Source: Toxonevra muliebris (lineage: Eukaryota; Arthropoda; Insecta; Diptera; Pallopteridae). From it: DNA of 64,000 nucleotides. Where the stretch lies: contig OY829328.1 in the NCBI GenBank assembly GCA_963691655.1, positions 74,838,400 to 74,902,399 of the forward strand. Reading direction: 5' to 3'. Each line of letters begins with the position of its first letter. Position 1 is the first letter of the stretch. Below, piece by piece: positions 21,464 through 33,349 of this stretch. A program made the translations under genes and the position numbers. The notes under the pieces were generated by a model that saw only the letters and a program-made list of their open reading frames with translations, made no database searches and had not been told where the DNA came from.

Positions 21464-22075
21464 AATTCCAACAAAAATCGACCAAAATATTCAGATCAAA
21501 TTTCAGACCCAAACCCAAAATTCAGACCGAATCCAAACTAAAATTAAAAAAAAAAAAAAAAATTTAGACCACAACTTAGACTAATAGTTGAACAAAATTT
21601 TAGGCCAAAATGTCACCAACTACCAAACGAAAGCAACCCAAAATTCAGACCAAAAACTAGTGGGAATATCTGATAAATATTCAAACCAAAAAATTTTAAA
21701 TTAACTAAACAAAACCTGAACCAAAATTCGAGCCGAATTCAGACTAAAATTTTAAACAAAATTTAGACCAGATTCGAACCGAAATTCAGACTAAAATACG
21801 TATCCAAATCAAGCCAATGCTGACCGAAATTCCGACCACAACTCAAACTAAAAGTTAGACTAAAACGCCAAATACAAATTAAAAGCAAACCAAAATTTAG
21901 ACCAGAAATCAGATCAAACGGTGAATAAACGCTGGTCTGTGCAAAATTCTGACAACAATTTAGACTAAGACTAAAACTCAGACCAGAAGGATCTTAAAAA
22001 CAGACCGAAAGCAAATAAAAATTTAGACCAGATTAAAATTCAGACCTAAAGTAATCAGAATTAATTCGAATATTA
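21464..22075 (-). repeat. GGTCTGAATTTT phrase array 1
   Basis: On the plus strand it reads as repeated AAATTCAGACCAAA-like words. It is the complement of the arrays at 33350, 48478 and 51365. The spacing drifts, with a core of about 12 bases. It ends against the hAT-like end region before 22371. Confidence 0.85.
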
Positions 22076-22379
22076 ATATTTATATTAAATTATTATTATT
22101 AAAATAATATATAATATAAAATAATATTTTAAATTCTAAAACTCTTCGGTTATTAAAAGTAAATGCTTTTCACTGCTAATGGCTTTTTCGGAAAAATCGA
22201 AAAATTTTTGATTTCTCAAAATTTTCTCAAAAATCACTGTTTATTGTTATATTATATGCTGCTCGCATATATTTGGTAAATCAATATTGTCGGGTTCTGG
22301 GGGGGGGGGGGCGACGAGATCTTCAGCCTCTTTAGCCCCCTTCCCCCTGCTCCCCTCTAGACACGCCACTGCCCCTACA

Positions 22380-22879
22380 TACATACATCTTTAAGTATGT
22401 ACTCTATACACTATATTCTATACATAGCAGTAGATTAAGCGTATCCTATCAAAATATGAACAAAAAAGTATGTATGTAATAGTAGTAGAATGTAGTAGTT
22501 GAAAAAATATGAGCAAAAATGCTTCCCCTTTTTTTCTGCGCACTCCTGGTATTTTGTATATTTTTTAATAATTGCGCTTGTTGTGTTTGTATGTGTTGAG
22601 CGTGGCTTGTTTACAACATAGCACTGTGGAACGGAAGAAAACTCTAATGGCTAATGGGTGAAAATCTGAAACTCAGAACCTGATGTAGATATTACTACTA
22701 CTAGTATTAGGGCCCAATAGACTTTCGAGAGCTTCTCTCAACAGGAATGTAAGCGGCTTATGGTTTAACCAAAATACGAGTGAAGCATTGAACATTTTTC
22801 TTTTTCCTCTTGAAAAGTTGTCATTGCCAGGCAAGTAGAAGGTAAATAAAAAAGTAAAATAAGTCCCTTCTGCACTCGT
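22380..22879. other. Unassigned spacer
   Basis: AT-rich DNA between the hAT-like end and the LINE 3' region. Nothing else recognised. Confidence 0.4.
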
Positions 22880-24583
22880 CACATTAGGTTAGATAAGGTT
22901 TAGAGGAAAGTGCTCAAAAAAACTAAGCGTTCACGTTATACATGTCCCTATACATTTAGAATCCTCCACCTACGAAACAGAGCTCAAAAAAGCCTATAAC
23001 CATCCTGAAACCACTTGGTACTCCTAATGCACTGTACAAGGTCTGTTGACGGGATTTTCGCCACGTCCTTAAGGTGTTCAAACAGTCTGTCTTCTAGGAA
23101 ACGGTGTTGACGGGGTTGATGGTCTCATATTCTTCTTCGTCTTTACAGCTTCTAATGTAGTTTGGTGCTGCTACTCAAATTCTCATTGCGCCAATAGCAC
23201 AAAAACTTGTGAGTACTCCAGCTAGAGCTCGAGTTTGTTTTCTATCTAAACAGAAAAAGTTCGGACTTATTTTCTTATCAAGAGAAGGATATAAGCTTCA
23301 GACTATCTTACAGTCGCTCCAGGCTTGCCAGGATCTGTTGATTGTTTCCTTCGCTTTCTGGTCTAGACTTGATTTCACGGTTTCTATTGGCATATGTCAT
23401 TAAGACACCAGTTCATATTCAGGTTCTAAAGCTGCTCCCATTTTTGCTAGTTCATCAACTTTTTCATTTTCTTTAATATTACGATGTTCGGAAACCCAGT
23501 TGAGTTTGACTTGATGGGTGTTGCTTATTTCCTCAACTGCGTTAACGCAGCTTAATACTGCTTTAGATTTTATGATTTGATTGCTGCTTGGCTGTCCACA
23601 AAGATGGGGATCTGTGAGGACTCAAGGACTTGCGCAGCTTTATCAATAGAGATAATCTCTTCTTGAAAGACACTACAGTAATCAGGGAGTTTATAAGACT
23701 TCTTCAATTCTACACTGAAGACCGTTGCTGGTAATAACCTCGTTATCTTCCCATTTCTGTCTGCTGGGTATGATGGTCAAGAAGTTTCTTTCTGCTACCA
23801 TTTGTGGTGTGATATAGTCCGTAGTTCTTTTGGTTTCTCTGGTGCTTTACTCGTTTAGGAGAGACGCGTGTCCAAAAGCGTTGTGCTCTAAAACTGCGAT
23901 TTTCTTAAACGGATGGCTGTTTTGGCTGCTGTACACCTGAAGTATTCGTCCAAGGGTGGAAAGTGAAGAATCATTTACAACTCCGCTTTACGTGTTTTGC
24001 TCAAAGCTCCTGTAACTCTTAAGTATGCTAATCTCTGAAATTTTACAAGTATGTTGAGATAGCTGATCTTGTTTGCTGCCATCCACCATACCAATGATTC
24101 ATAAGTAAGTACAGGATGTACATCCAATGGATGAGCAGCTGATGTACGCCTTACCGTTTACCAAAGGTTTTCTGATACGCATAGAAAGAGCATAATGCCT
24201 TCTTTTTATTTTCTTTGATATATATAATTCTTCCAGCTGAGCTTGCTATCAAGTACAACTCCAAGATACTTTACTTCGGATGAAAGTTCTAGAGTGATAC
24301 CGTCAAGTTTCGGGAGTTCGAAGTCTGGTACTTTATATTTCCTTGTGAACAGAACAAGGTCAGTTTCTTAGGGATTAACTCCTAAGCCGTTTGGTTCCGC
24401 ATAGATTGAAAGTTCCTTAAATGCAGAGGACATGAAATCACTAATTGTGGGTAAAAATTTTCCACCTATCATGATTACCACGTCATCTGCATACGCAACT
24501 GCCTTTACTCTTTTTTGCTCAAATACTGTAAGGATCTGGTTGACGACAAGTAACCAAAGTAGCGGTGACATGAGCCACCTCCT
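22880..24583 (-). pseudogene. LINE: RT palm to RNase H and C-terminus (3' part)
   Basis: Minus-strand pieces in order are MSPLLWLLVVNQIL, AYADDVVIMIGGKF (the YADD box at 24482-24493), GLGVNP, VLFTRKYKVP and YLGVVLDSKLSW, all of the reverse transcriptase. An RNase H domain follows: YCSVFQEEI, IFVDSQAAIKS and VSEHRNIKENEKVDELAKMG (about 23740-23430). A zinc-knuckle C-terminus has CRSCKDEEEYETI and LFEHLKDVAKIPSTDL. The tail region near 22885 shows TCTAACCTAAT-like words on the minus strand, fitting a CCTAA tail. RT plus RNase H places it with R1/I/LOA-like LINEs. It is split by the plus-strand LINE at 24584-25510 and has many stops. Confidence 0.82.
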
Positions 24584-25510
24584 CGCTTTGGTGGACGCAA
24601 AAAAGACACATCTGAAGGGCATTCGCTGGATTTATAGGCTCAGTGCACTGAGGATAGCCAGCGCCTATCGTACGGTGTCGGACGACGCCATTTGCGTCAT
24701 AGCAAGAAATTTGCCCATTGACCTACTAGCAATAGAAATGAAGTGCCTTTATAGTATAACTGGAGTCAGGAAAACAGAAGAGAGGAAGCGTACCATTATG
24801 GAATGGCAGCGAAACTGGGAGCAGTCCAAAAAGGGTCGCTGCTCCTTTAACCTAATCCCTAATACATTTAGCAGCGTGGATGGAGCGCAAACATGGAGAA
24901 GTCGATTATTTCGTCACCCAAATGCTCAGCGGGCATGGGTGCTTTAAACAATATCTGCACAGATTTAAACTTGAAGAAGACCCGTTCTGCCCGAGCGAAC
25001 CCGAGGACTCAACACACATCACTTTCCGCTGCCCACGCTTCAACAGCATCAGGAAGGAACTAGAGAGAGCTTTTGGAGAACCCCCCACGGTAGCCAACTT
25101 GACAGCACAGATGTGCGAAACGGTAGAGAAGTGGAATGCAGTATTCAAGATGGCGAAGAGCATTGTGACATTATTAAGGAATGCTGAATCTGCACGTAAA
25201 GCCGAGCGTGCACAACGAAATATCACAAATACAGAAGACGACGAGGGTGGGTGATGAACAATAAACAATGATTGACACAACACAAATAGATCCAAACAAC
25301 AGAATCAACAAACGAGTAACAGCATAAAGCTGAACCAGCCTTGCGAAGTAATACCAACTGGTAGTCCCGCGGGGAGAGTGGTAGGAGAGGAAGTAGGTGG
25401 TTTTAGTCGGTAGGAATCCGACATAACCGTAGAACTGGAGTTCTGTGGTATCTATGAGGATTTCCACCTGCCAACGTACAAAAAAAAAAAAAAAAAAAAC
25501 CAAAAAAAAG
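24584..25510 (+). pseudogene. R1-like LINE 3' end inserted in another LINE
   Basis: The plus strand encodes the end of a LINE ORF2: RLSALRIASAYRTVSDDA, PIDLLAIEMKCLYS and WQRNWEQSKKGRCS, then in another frame VTQMLSGHGCFKQYLHRFK, THITFRCPRFNSIRKELER and a tail ending DDEGG-stop at about 25254. SGHGCF...YL.RF and the Cys/His knuckle are characteristic of R1-type LINEs. A poly(A) run lies at 25480-25510. The 5' end is truncated at about 24584, inside the minus-strand LINE's reverse transcriptase. One frameshift near 24900 separates the two frames. A clear target duplication was not resolved. Confidence 0.82.
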
Positions 25511-25532
25511 CCCCCTCCTCCCTCCTCTTCTC

Positions 25533-26060
25533 TTGTGGCACCCCTCGTATGATCAGTTTCCTTGTGTTACTAATTTCTATTTGTGTGTTTATTATTCTGC
25601 TACTTAGCATTTCATCGATCCATCTTCTACTTTTGATCTCACTAGCGTTGTTTTAATGGACTCCGTCTTCTCACGTTGCTGAACGCTCTCTCGATGTCCA
25701 AAAAAAAAAGCCGTCAGTGTATAATCTTTGTAGTGAAGGTTCCTCTCTATGAAAGGGACAACTTCATGTAAGGCTGTCTCCACTGGCTAACCTTTAAGAT
25801 GCGAGTGTTGGGTGCTACATAAGTTGTCATCACTTAATTGATTTCTAATATGCATATCGATTATTCCTACCAAAGTTTACTCATCACATTATGTGATAGC
25901 ATACTGTCCTGAACCTTTAAGCTTAGGCCAATTCTGTCATTGACTTTTGCGTTTGCATCATGGCCAGTGAATATCACTGCACGAATTAGCTGAGTTTGGC
26001 AGTGCCTAAGCTCTGCATCACTTAGCCGTCGTTTAGGCCCCGATTTTCCGATCACCACTA
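25533..26060 (-). pseudogene. LINE RT 5' part, continuation of the split LINE
   Basis: Minus-strand reading gives PVETALHEVVPFIERNLHYK followed by FFLDIERAFSNV (RT motif A region) and LIIRGVPQ (motif B start). These are the RT blocks immediately upstream of the MSPLLW block at 24572, so the plus-strand LINE landed between PQ and SPLLW. An upstream piece resembling IDMHIRNQL appears near 25850. The frame is broken throughout. Confidence 0.75.
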
Positions 26061-27676
26061 AAGGTAGCGAACTAGCTGTGGCCTTGATATTAAGAGAGCT
26101 GGACTACGCAGTCCTAAATTAGTGTTCGGGGTAGTAAGCTAACCCAATATTCTCTACAGTAATGGAGTTTCTAGATAGCCCACTCGAGGTGCTAGGAGCG
26201 AGGTCGAGTTTGACAACTTTTACAACACTGTGCAGAGTTAGAGCTCTGAGATAGCCTCTCAGTACCACTGCTGGCAGCATCAGACACCGCAGTGGTTTTT
26301 AAAGAGTTTTAGCGCCGTTAGAGATATGTTGGTTTATCTAAGGTATCCTCGATTAAGTTGATGTAACTTCAGTGGAACGTAATTTCTTTGATAAATCCTG
26401 TAATTGAAATGTTTACCGATGCTTAATGGAAATACCTTTAGGCATATTTTTGCTGTATCATCAGTGTCTTATTGTCGTGGTTTTGAACTGCTAGCTTTCC
26501 TTTTCGCCCCACAGTACAATGAACCATGATGTATGCGTGTGGGCACCGTTGACTGACGGTAGTGGCGAAGCGTGTGGGTTGACATGATGGTGATGGAACA
26601 GAGAGTGTGTGTAGGTGGGAATAGTAGAAATAGTAGTAGCATAAACTACAAATGAACGCCACAAAACAGAACAACAACAGAAAAGCAAAGTAAGGGTATG
26701 AAAAACAAAAAAGAAGAAAAAAATGAATAGTGTTAAAAAATTTGTTCATATTTTTATTACAACAACAAAAGCATCATCATTGTTGTTGTCGTATTTTTTA
26801 TGTTTCAACAGTTTGTGTTCAACACAACACTTTGTCGAATTTTTTATTACTTCAACACCAGCACACACACACACACACACACACACACTCAGCTATACAA
26901 AACAAAACAATAGTCTAACTCACACATACACGCATTTATGTATGTTAGTTTGTATACCAAAAACACACTTGACTTTTGCCATAATAGCTTGTTTTGTGTG
27001 CCCTCATAAAAAAAAAGAGGGAAACCTTTTGCTTTATCTCGCCATTCATTTCGCATGAACATGAATAAGTAGAAAAAAATATGTAGAAGAAAAAAAAAAA
27101 AAGATAGAATGAAATGAAAACACTTTCACTACAAAAAGGATATTACCAACAATAAATATAAACTATATACACACATATGTACATACATAACAAGTAGCTA
27201 TCACTACTACTACTACTACCGCTAGTAGCCATTCAGCCTGCCTGTTTGCCTACTGCCACCACCAGTACTACCACCACTCACATACATACATACATTTAGT
27301 TATTACACTCTTATACAAGGCTGAAAACAACAATAACAACAATAGGATTGGAAGAGCTGTTGGTTGCAGAGAAGAGAAAAAAAAAAAAAAACCAAACACA
27401 AAAACGTTTAAACATAAAATGAACTTGTTTTCACACTTGTTTAATATTTCACACATACTTGCATATACAAACACAATTACATACATATGTACGTATGTAC
27501 AATACATCCGCCTATATGCGTATGTATATACAGTAGAAAGAGCTTAAAATGAAATTAAATATATTTCTGATCAAAAATTAAGATCCCGGCTTTTGTGGTC
27601 GTCAGAGGAAGTTAAACTTTAAAGGAGCCCTTCAAATTTTTATGTCATCCATGAAAGAAATTAATATCCGAAAAAA
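26061..27676. other. Non-coding spacer rich in simple repeats
   Basis: Holds a CA run (26861-26889), an A-rich run (27088-27103), ACT triplets (27206-27220), an AAC-rich stretch (27325-27345) and TACATATG/TACGTATG words (27480-27530). Frames here are artefacts of the repeats. The part at 26061-26340 has balanced composition and may be more LINE upstream sequence, but no motif was seen. Confidence 0.45.
26861..26889. repeat. CA dinucleotide microsatellite
   Basis: A run of about 14 CA units. Confidence 0.9.
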
Positions 27677-27678
27677 TA

Positions 27679-28968
27679 TTGGGAGTATGAATGTATAAAC
27701 TCGTATTTTTTTCGTAATTTGGACATTTATTGTGAAAAAGTGATTATAAATTTATTCTTTAAAGTATTGTCCATCGTTAGCCATAACCTTTTCCCATCTT
27801 TCTGGTAGCATACGGATTCCGCGTCGAAAGAACTCCTCATCTTTTGAGGCTATCCACGAATCGACCCATTTTTTGAGTTCTTCGAAAGAACGGAAGTGCT
27901 GTTCAACCAGGCCATGTGTCATCGATCGGAACAAGTGGTAATCAGAAGGAGCAATGTCTGGAGAATACGGCGGGTGGGGTAGCATTTCCCATTTCAGCGT
28001 TTCCAAGTATGTTTTTACTTGCCTTGCAACATGCGGCCGAGCATTGTCGTGCTGAAGAATAACTTCGTCGTGTCTATTCTCATATTCTGGCCTCTTATCC
28101 TTTAATGCTCGGCTCAAACGCATCAATTGTAGCCGGTAGCGGTCGCCAGTGATCGTTTCATTCGGTTTCAACAGCTCATAATACACGACACCTTTCATAT
28201 CCCACCAAATACACAGCATGAGCTTGGATCCATGGATGTTCGGCTTTGCCGTTGATGTTGATGCATGTCCGGGCTGGTCCCCATAATTTTTTACGTTTTG
28301 GGTTATCGTAACGTATCCACTTTTCATCGCCAGTCACAATACGATGCAGAAAACCCTTTCTTTTCTGCCGTTCAATCAGCAGTTCACATGTGAAAAATCG
28401 TCGTTCGACGTCTCTCAGCTTCAATTCGTACGGCACCCAATTTCCTTGCTTTTGAATCATTCCCAATGCTTTTAATCGTTTAGAAATGGTTGATTGATCA
28501 ACTCCTAAAGATTCTGCAAGTTCTTGTTGCATTTGACATGAATCTTCTTCGAGTAATGCCTTCAATTCTTCATCTTCGAACTTTTTCGGGCCGCCTGAAC
28601 GTTCCCTGTCTTCAACATCAAAATCAGCACTTTTGAAACGGGCATACCACACCTGACACATTCTAACGTCTATAGCACAGTCAGGATAAGCTTCAGTGAG
28701 TAAACGATGTGCTTCAGTAGCGTTTTTCTTTAAATGGAAGAAGCAAATTAAAACTTCCCGCAAATGTTGTTTTGTTGGCACGAAATTCGACATTTTCAGC
28801 TATAGTAAAACACTTTTGTAAAATTATGAAAATTATTTGACAGATCAATTCTTATAGTATTTTTGGTGCTCTTCGAGATAGAATAGCTGTCAATGTCAAA
28901 AAAATGGCGCGTATGATAGTTATGAAGTTAGTCACAATTACGAGTTTATACATTCATATTATAATCAA
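27679..28968 (-). mobile_element. Mariner (DD34D) element, copy B
   Basis: The 3' terminal repeat TTGGGAGTATGAATGTATAA begins at 27679, after TA at 27677-27678. The other end (CGAGTTTATACATTCATA to about 28968, then TA) has decayed over its last ten bases. It is the same family as copies A and C and in the opposite orientation. Confidence 0.9.
27752..28793 (-). pseudogene. Mariner transposase, copy B, one frameshift
   Basis: From the ATG at 28793 a 205-codon frame covers MSNFVPTKQHLREVL, the paired helix-turn-helix part (QQELAESLGVDQSTISKRLK) and the first catalytic motif GDEKWIRYD. One extra base near 28275 (GGACCAGCCCGG where copy C has GGACCGCCCGG) shifts the frame. The remainder, to the stop at 27754-27752, is open in the next frame and contains LQHDNARPHVA and YSPDIAPSDYHLF with DD34D spacing. 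No internal stop was seen apart from this single indel. It is the best-preserved mariner gene in the window and serves as reference for the deletions in A and C. Confidence 0.9.
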
Positions 28969-28970
28969 TA

Positions 28971-30030
28971 AAAGTTTTCTAATTATTTTTTATTTGCACC
29001 ACTGTCTTTTTCACTCAAAATAGCTATGACGTAAAAAATATTTCTTACGAAATAAAAGTGGCCGGCAACGTAAAAAATTATTCTTATTCATAATACTTAT
29101 TTATAAGTAAGTAAAATTGTTCTTGCTCATAATTATTATGAAGTAATTTTTACAAAAATTTCTTAATTTTAGGCAACTTTTTCCATCACAAAAAATTTCA
29201 TAACAGTTATTTTCCGTCCTTGCTAAATTCATTTGGCCGTATGACTTTAGACTGAGCGGCCTAATTTCATTCTTTGATCGCGGCCTTATTTCACGCGGCC
29301 TAATTTCACTGCGCCCATTTAAACTTGTCTGAATCTCTTTGATCCTTTTTTCGCTACTCCTCTCGTCGATATCGTTATAATCGTTATCTACTGTATATCT
29401 GCCAAGTTTGTTCTTTTTCATATACATAGAGACAAACAAGTAAACACTTTGACGTTGAATGATTCTTCGTTATTTTCAATATATGTAACTATACCTACTT
29501 GTTCACTTTATAGTTTTTTTTTTTGCTATTATTATTTTTCTGTCCAACGCATGTAATTGTATTTGTGACTGGTGTATGACTGTATATGTGAGTGTATTTT
29601 TTATTATGATGTGCGAGAGGCATGTTTTGCAAAAAAAAAATTATTGGCAATAACAATAATTTATAAGTCGATGTAATGAAAAAAAATATATACACACACA
29701 CACGCTCAAATACAAAACAAGTATTTAACAAATGTATGTATGTATGTACGTATGTACATAAGTAGGTAAAAGTTATGTTCTTAGAAACAAATATCCTTAA
29801 ATGGCAGTTACAAACACTTTTAATATAAATTAAATTATATGTTTCTTATTTGCTTTATATAAACTTTTTTTATATAATATTGCTAGCTGGGCCGGGTTGC
29901 TTCCCTGAGAAATTCATTTGACTCTGTAAAGTCACACGAATATTCAGACTGACCTATTTGAATCACTTAACACTAAACGAGGTTTCAGAAAAGTGACACC
30001 CTGTGGTGCGACTTCGTTAAAGTTATGATG
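28971..30030. other. Unassigned AT-rich spacer
   Basis: Short frames only. CA/TATG-type simple repeats at 29690-29760. Nothing further recognised. Confidence 0.4.
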
Positions 30031-30039
30031 AAAATTTTG

Positions 30040-30210
30040 TTCCAAATAACTTCAACTGACTTCAAAATCTCAATTGACTCCAAAAGACTTCAAGTGACTC
30101 CAATTGACTTCAAACTGCAATTGACTCCAAATGACTGCATTTGAGTTCAAGGATATTTAAGTGGCTCCAAGTGACTTCAAGTGACTCCAAGTGACTTCAA
30201 AGCAGTCATG
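30040..30210 (+). repeat. GTGACTCCAA/GTGACTTCAA phrase array
   Basis: About a dozen loosely repeated words of the type AGTGACTCCA and AAGTGACTTC in 170 bases. It shares the GTGACTTCA core with the array at 36641-36885. Confidence 0.75.
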
Positions 30211-30530
30211 ATTTTGGAATCATAAGATTTGCAGTCTCATGATTTCAAAAAAAGATTGCATTCCTTTTACTCTAAAAAATACTTTTCTAAATGAATAACC
30301 AATCGGCGACTCCAAAAAAGACTTCCAACTGCATTTTTTTACTCAGGAGTCAAATATGTTATTCAATAACTGCAATAAAAAATTATTATTCATTTGTGAC
30401 TTATATTCTCAATTGATTGCATTATTTTATAGCTCTGCTAAATACGGCGTTGTAACAATTGAAATAATGAGAGTGTAAATGTTGACTCTGGTCACTTTTC
30501 TCTAGTTGCGCTGCATAACTGCTCCACGAG

Positions 30531-31209
30531 CAGCGTGGCCGTTGATAAATTTCAAAAAGTTGCAAAAAAGTGTCACTGAGAGTAAAAAAGTCTCATCTAA
30601 TTTTTTTTTTTTAATAAAAGGAACATTTATTTCATTTCACAACAGTTTGCATATAAAAAAAAATGTATTGATGTATTGAAAATAAAAAAAAAAGAAAATC
30701 AATTATCCCAAGTAATTAATACATTAAGGTGCTTCACGAAAAAAAGTTATTTTATGATGATTCCAAAAAAATTTCAGCTCTACCGATTGCCGTTCCATTT
30801 TGAAAAAAACTCTAAAAAATCGCATTTTCTCGACTCTGCCATCAGATTAAAAAAAAATGTGTATGCCGAACCCAAGCATTTTTCAGTATCTATCATTTGT
30901 GAACTTTTTCCCTAAGTCAGTGTGGCAAATTTGAGAATAGCAATAAGTTTGTAAAAAATCTTATAAAACGACAGTGTTGCAACTAAAAAGTATGTATGTA
31001 ATTAGTGTTGCGATCTTTCAAGTTAAAGGCAAATGGATTTTTCGTATAATTTCATGTGAATATCACACTTTTTGCAAAAAAGTCTCAAAAGTTGCAAGGA
31101 TTTAAAAAAAAAGTCTCAAATTTTGGGTATTTTCGAAAAGTCGCGTCAAAATCGCCAAGCAGTCAAAAGGGTTGCAAATTGCAACTTTAGTCTCATAACG
31201 GCCACGCTG
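30531..31209. mobile_element. hAT-like MITE with CAGCGTGGCCGTT ends
   Basis: CAGCGTGGCCGTT (30531) is mirrored by AACGGCCACGCTG (ending 31209). The flanking octamers TCCACGAG and TCTACGAG (30523-30530, 31210-31217) agree at seven of eight positions. The interior has AAAGTCTCA-type words near both ends (30580-30600, 31075-31115) and no coding gene. Confidence 0.65.
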
Positions 31210-31217
31210 TCTACGAG

Positions 31218-33276
31218 TGTCATAGAAACGCAGCATGCTAAGTTTGTGCTCAACAAAAAATTGGCTTGAGCTGCCGCCATTTTTTCGAGCGTATTATTTC
31301 TCTGCTACTTTAGGTGAATATGTTTGGCATGTGCGAAATACGGCCACTCTCTGCGCATGGTATTAAAGTTGCTCTACTAAAATCAGAGCAATATGAGCAA
31401 TCTTTCTCTTTCATCTTACTTGCTCGCAATTACTTCAAACGACCTTATAAGCGTTTCTTTTGCCATTGTATTGCACGCCCCTAAAGAGGTGACTCTGTTC
31501 GGTTCTCAAATCTTGTCATTGGCTTCCATAATTTTATAATTTTATCTGTTAATGAAGTAGTGAATCAATGCACTTACAATTATTGCCATTATTCGAAAGA
31601 AATAACTTTGTTCCTAGAAACTAAAAACCATTAGAATATCTGTACTAAGTTGGCCTAAAGCAAATAATCAACTAAGTTTTCAGTTTTAATCAAAATTTTG
31701 CCAACAAATTTTAATTTCTGTCAAGTATGTGGTGAAAAATAAAATTCAAAACAATGTCGAAGTTACAACCATTTCAATGTTAGTTTTAATTTTCATAAAA
31801 TTACAAATTGCAAAAAGTTTTTATGAATTAATAATTTTACTTACTTGATAAAAAAAAAAAAAATAAAAATACTCTAAATTATTCTGCACTCAACTTTTAT
31901 GAATATCTTAAGTTGAATACTTAGAAATTACATGCACTCATATGTACACAGAATAAAATGTTATTATTGTACTTGACTTAGATGCTTTTCTCGATAAAAT
32001 TTTGTAGAACAGCAAATTGAAAGTATGTTAATGTGTAAGTAGAAAATTCTTATATACACACACACACACACATATGAAAGTTAAATACTTGAGCATGCAT
32101 TAAATCGATAAATGTACAAAGATATTTTAACCTTACTCGAAACCTACTAGAAAATTTTCATTTGAAAATATTTTGACCTATTCCTATTCCCCCCAAAATC
32201 ATTCCATATTTAACTTCGATAACAAAAGATTTTTTTGTTTTTCACCCACCCACAACCCATCAGCTTCTCTAAATCTATTAGCGTAATTTAAAGTGCTTAG
32301 TTGAAAGGAGGTACACATAAACAAACATATGTTTGTAAGTATGTGTTTAGTTTGGTAGCAAGGACCTTTCACAACCTCGTATGTAATATGGGCGGACATT
32401 AGCATCAACAATGTAATCTACTCATCCTCATCTTTCATATCGATTCATAAGAGTAAATTTGTATGTCGACACATTATTATGGAGCGTTTTACAAGCGAAG
32501 CGTACCACTTACTTAATGCGTAGTACACCAGCATCGGTTCTCGTCTCTATTCGCTTTTCCACATTCAAAGTTTCAGATTCAACAACATAACACACACCCA
32601 CACACACACACACATTCATTCTATAAAGCATTGCGTGAACTTGCTGCATACAAAAATGACCCAATTTAGTTGAACTTTGTTTTCTTTCTTTTTGGGTGAA
32701 GGGGGGAACAGGGCAGTAAGTCAGTCAGAGCAGTTAGGAGGGTAAGTCAGTCAGAGAAAAGTCAGGGGGCAGTTCGAGCCGTGGAGTGTTGTGGGGTGGG
32801 GGAAGGGACAGCATTTTCATCACCTCCATCATCTTCATCGTCGTCGTCGTCGTCGTCATCTTCATGATGATGTTAGCTAACTAAAGCGTACAAAATTTAT
32901 ATTTTAGTTCTTCTTTGCAAACATATGCAAATATTTTTCTTCTCTTTTTTTCTTTTTTGTTGTTCTTGTTGGCATTTATTTTTACGTACTTTTTTTGTTG
33001 TTACTTATTTACTTATTTACTTAACCCTTTAATGAACGTGTGTAGTTGAAATTAGGTGCGGATGGTTTTTATTCATTAAGTATGAATGTAAAGTTCTGAG
33101 ATATGAATATAAAATATATATAAATATTTTTTTTTTAATTTTTTTTTTTTTCACTGATGAATATCGTTTATCAACTCACTAGCTACTGAATTGTGATAAG
33201 TTTTTATCAAAATAATATTTTTTATTCACCACCAATCAGCATCACCATTAGCATGCTAACGCACTAAAAAATACGG
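31218..33276. other. Non-coding spacer with microsatellites
   Basis: CA runs at 32056-32070 and 32591-32614, a TCG run (32838-32856) and T-rich stretches. No gene recognised in 2 kb. Confidence 0.45.
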
Positions 33277-33284
33277 AATACGAG

Positions 33285-33349
33285 CAGTGGCGGATCCAGG
33301 AGGGCGTTTATGGACGCAGATACCCCTCTCAAAAATGGAAGGTGGTCTA
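33285..33349 (+). mobile_element. Solo hAT-like end before array 2
   Basis: CAGTGGCGGATCCAGG is the same end type as at 42352 and 16180. The phrase array starts about 65 bases inside it. The octamer before it is AATACGAG; no matching partner end or duplication was found downstream. Confidence 0.45.

Larger units (their letters stand above)
16180..22371. mobile_element. Composite block with hAT-like ends, nested inserts
   Basis: CAGTGGCGGGTCTAG at 16180 is mirrored by CTAGACACGCCACTG ending at 22371 (one mismatch). Flanking octamers CCAATACA (16172-16179) and CCCCTACA (22372-22379) agree at six of eight positions, an acceptable decayed hAT duplication. The GGTCTGAA-type phrase lies just inside both ends (16255-16310 and 21464-22075). 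Between them sit at least three later insertions. The pairing could also be chance between two separate relics, because similar ends are scattered through the window. Confidence 0.5.

Noticed and set aside
24432..24947. 171-codon plus-strand frame as a single gene
   Set aside because: Its first half is antisense to the minus-strand LINE RT and its second half is the inserted plus-strand LINE. It is a chimera across an insertion junction.
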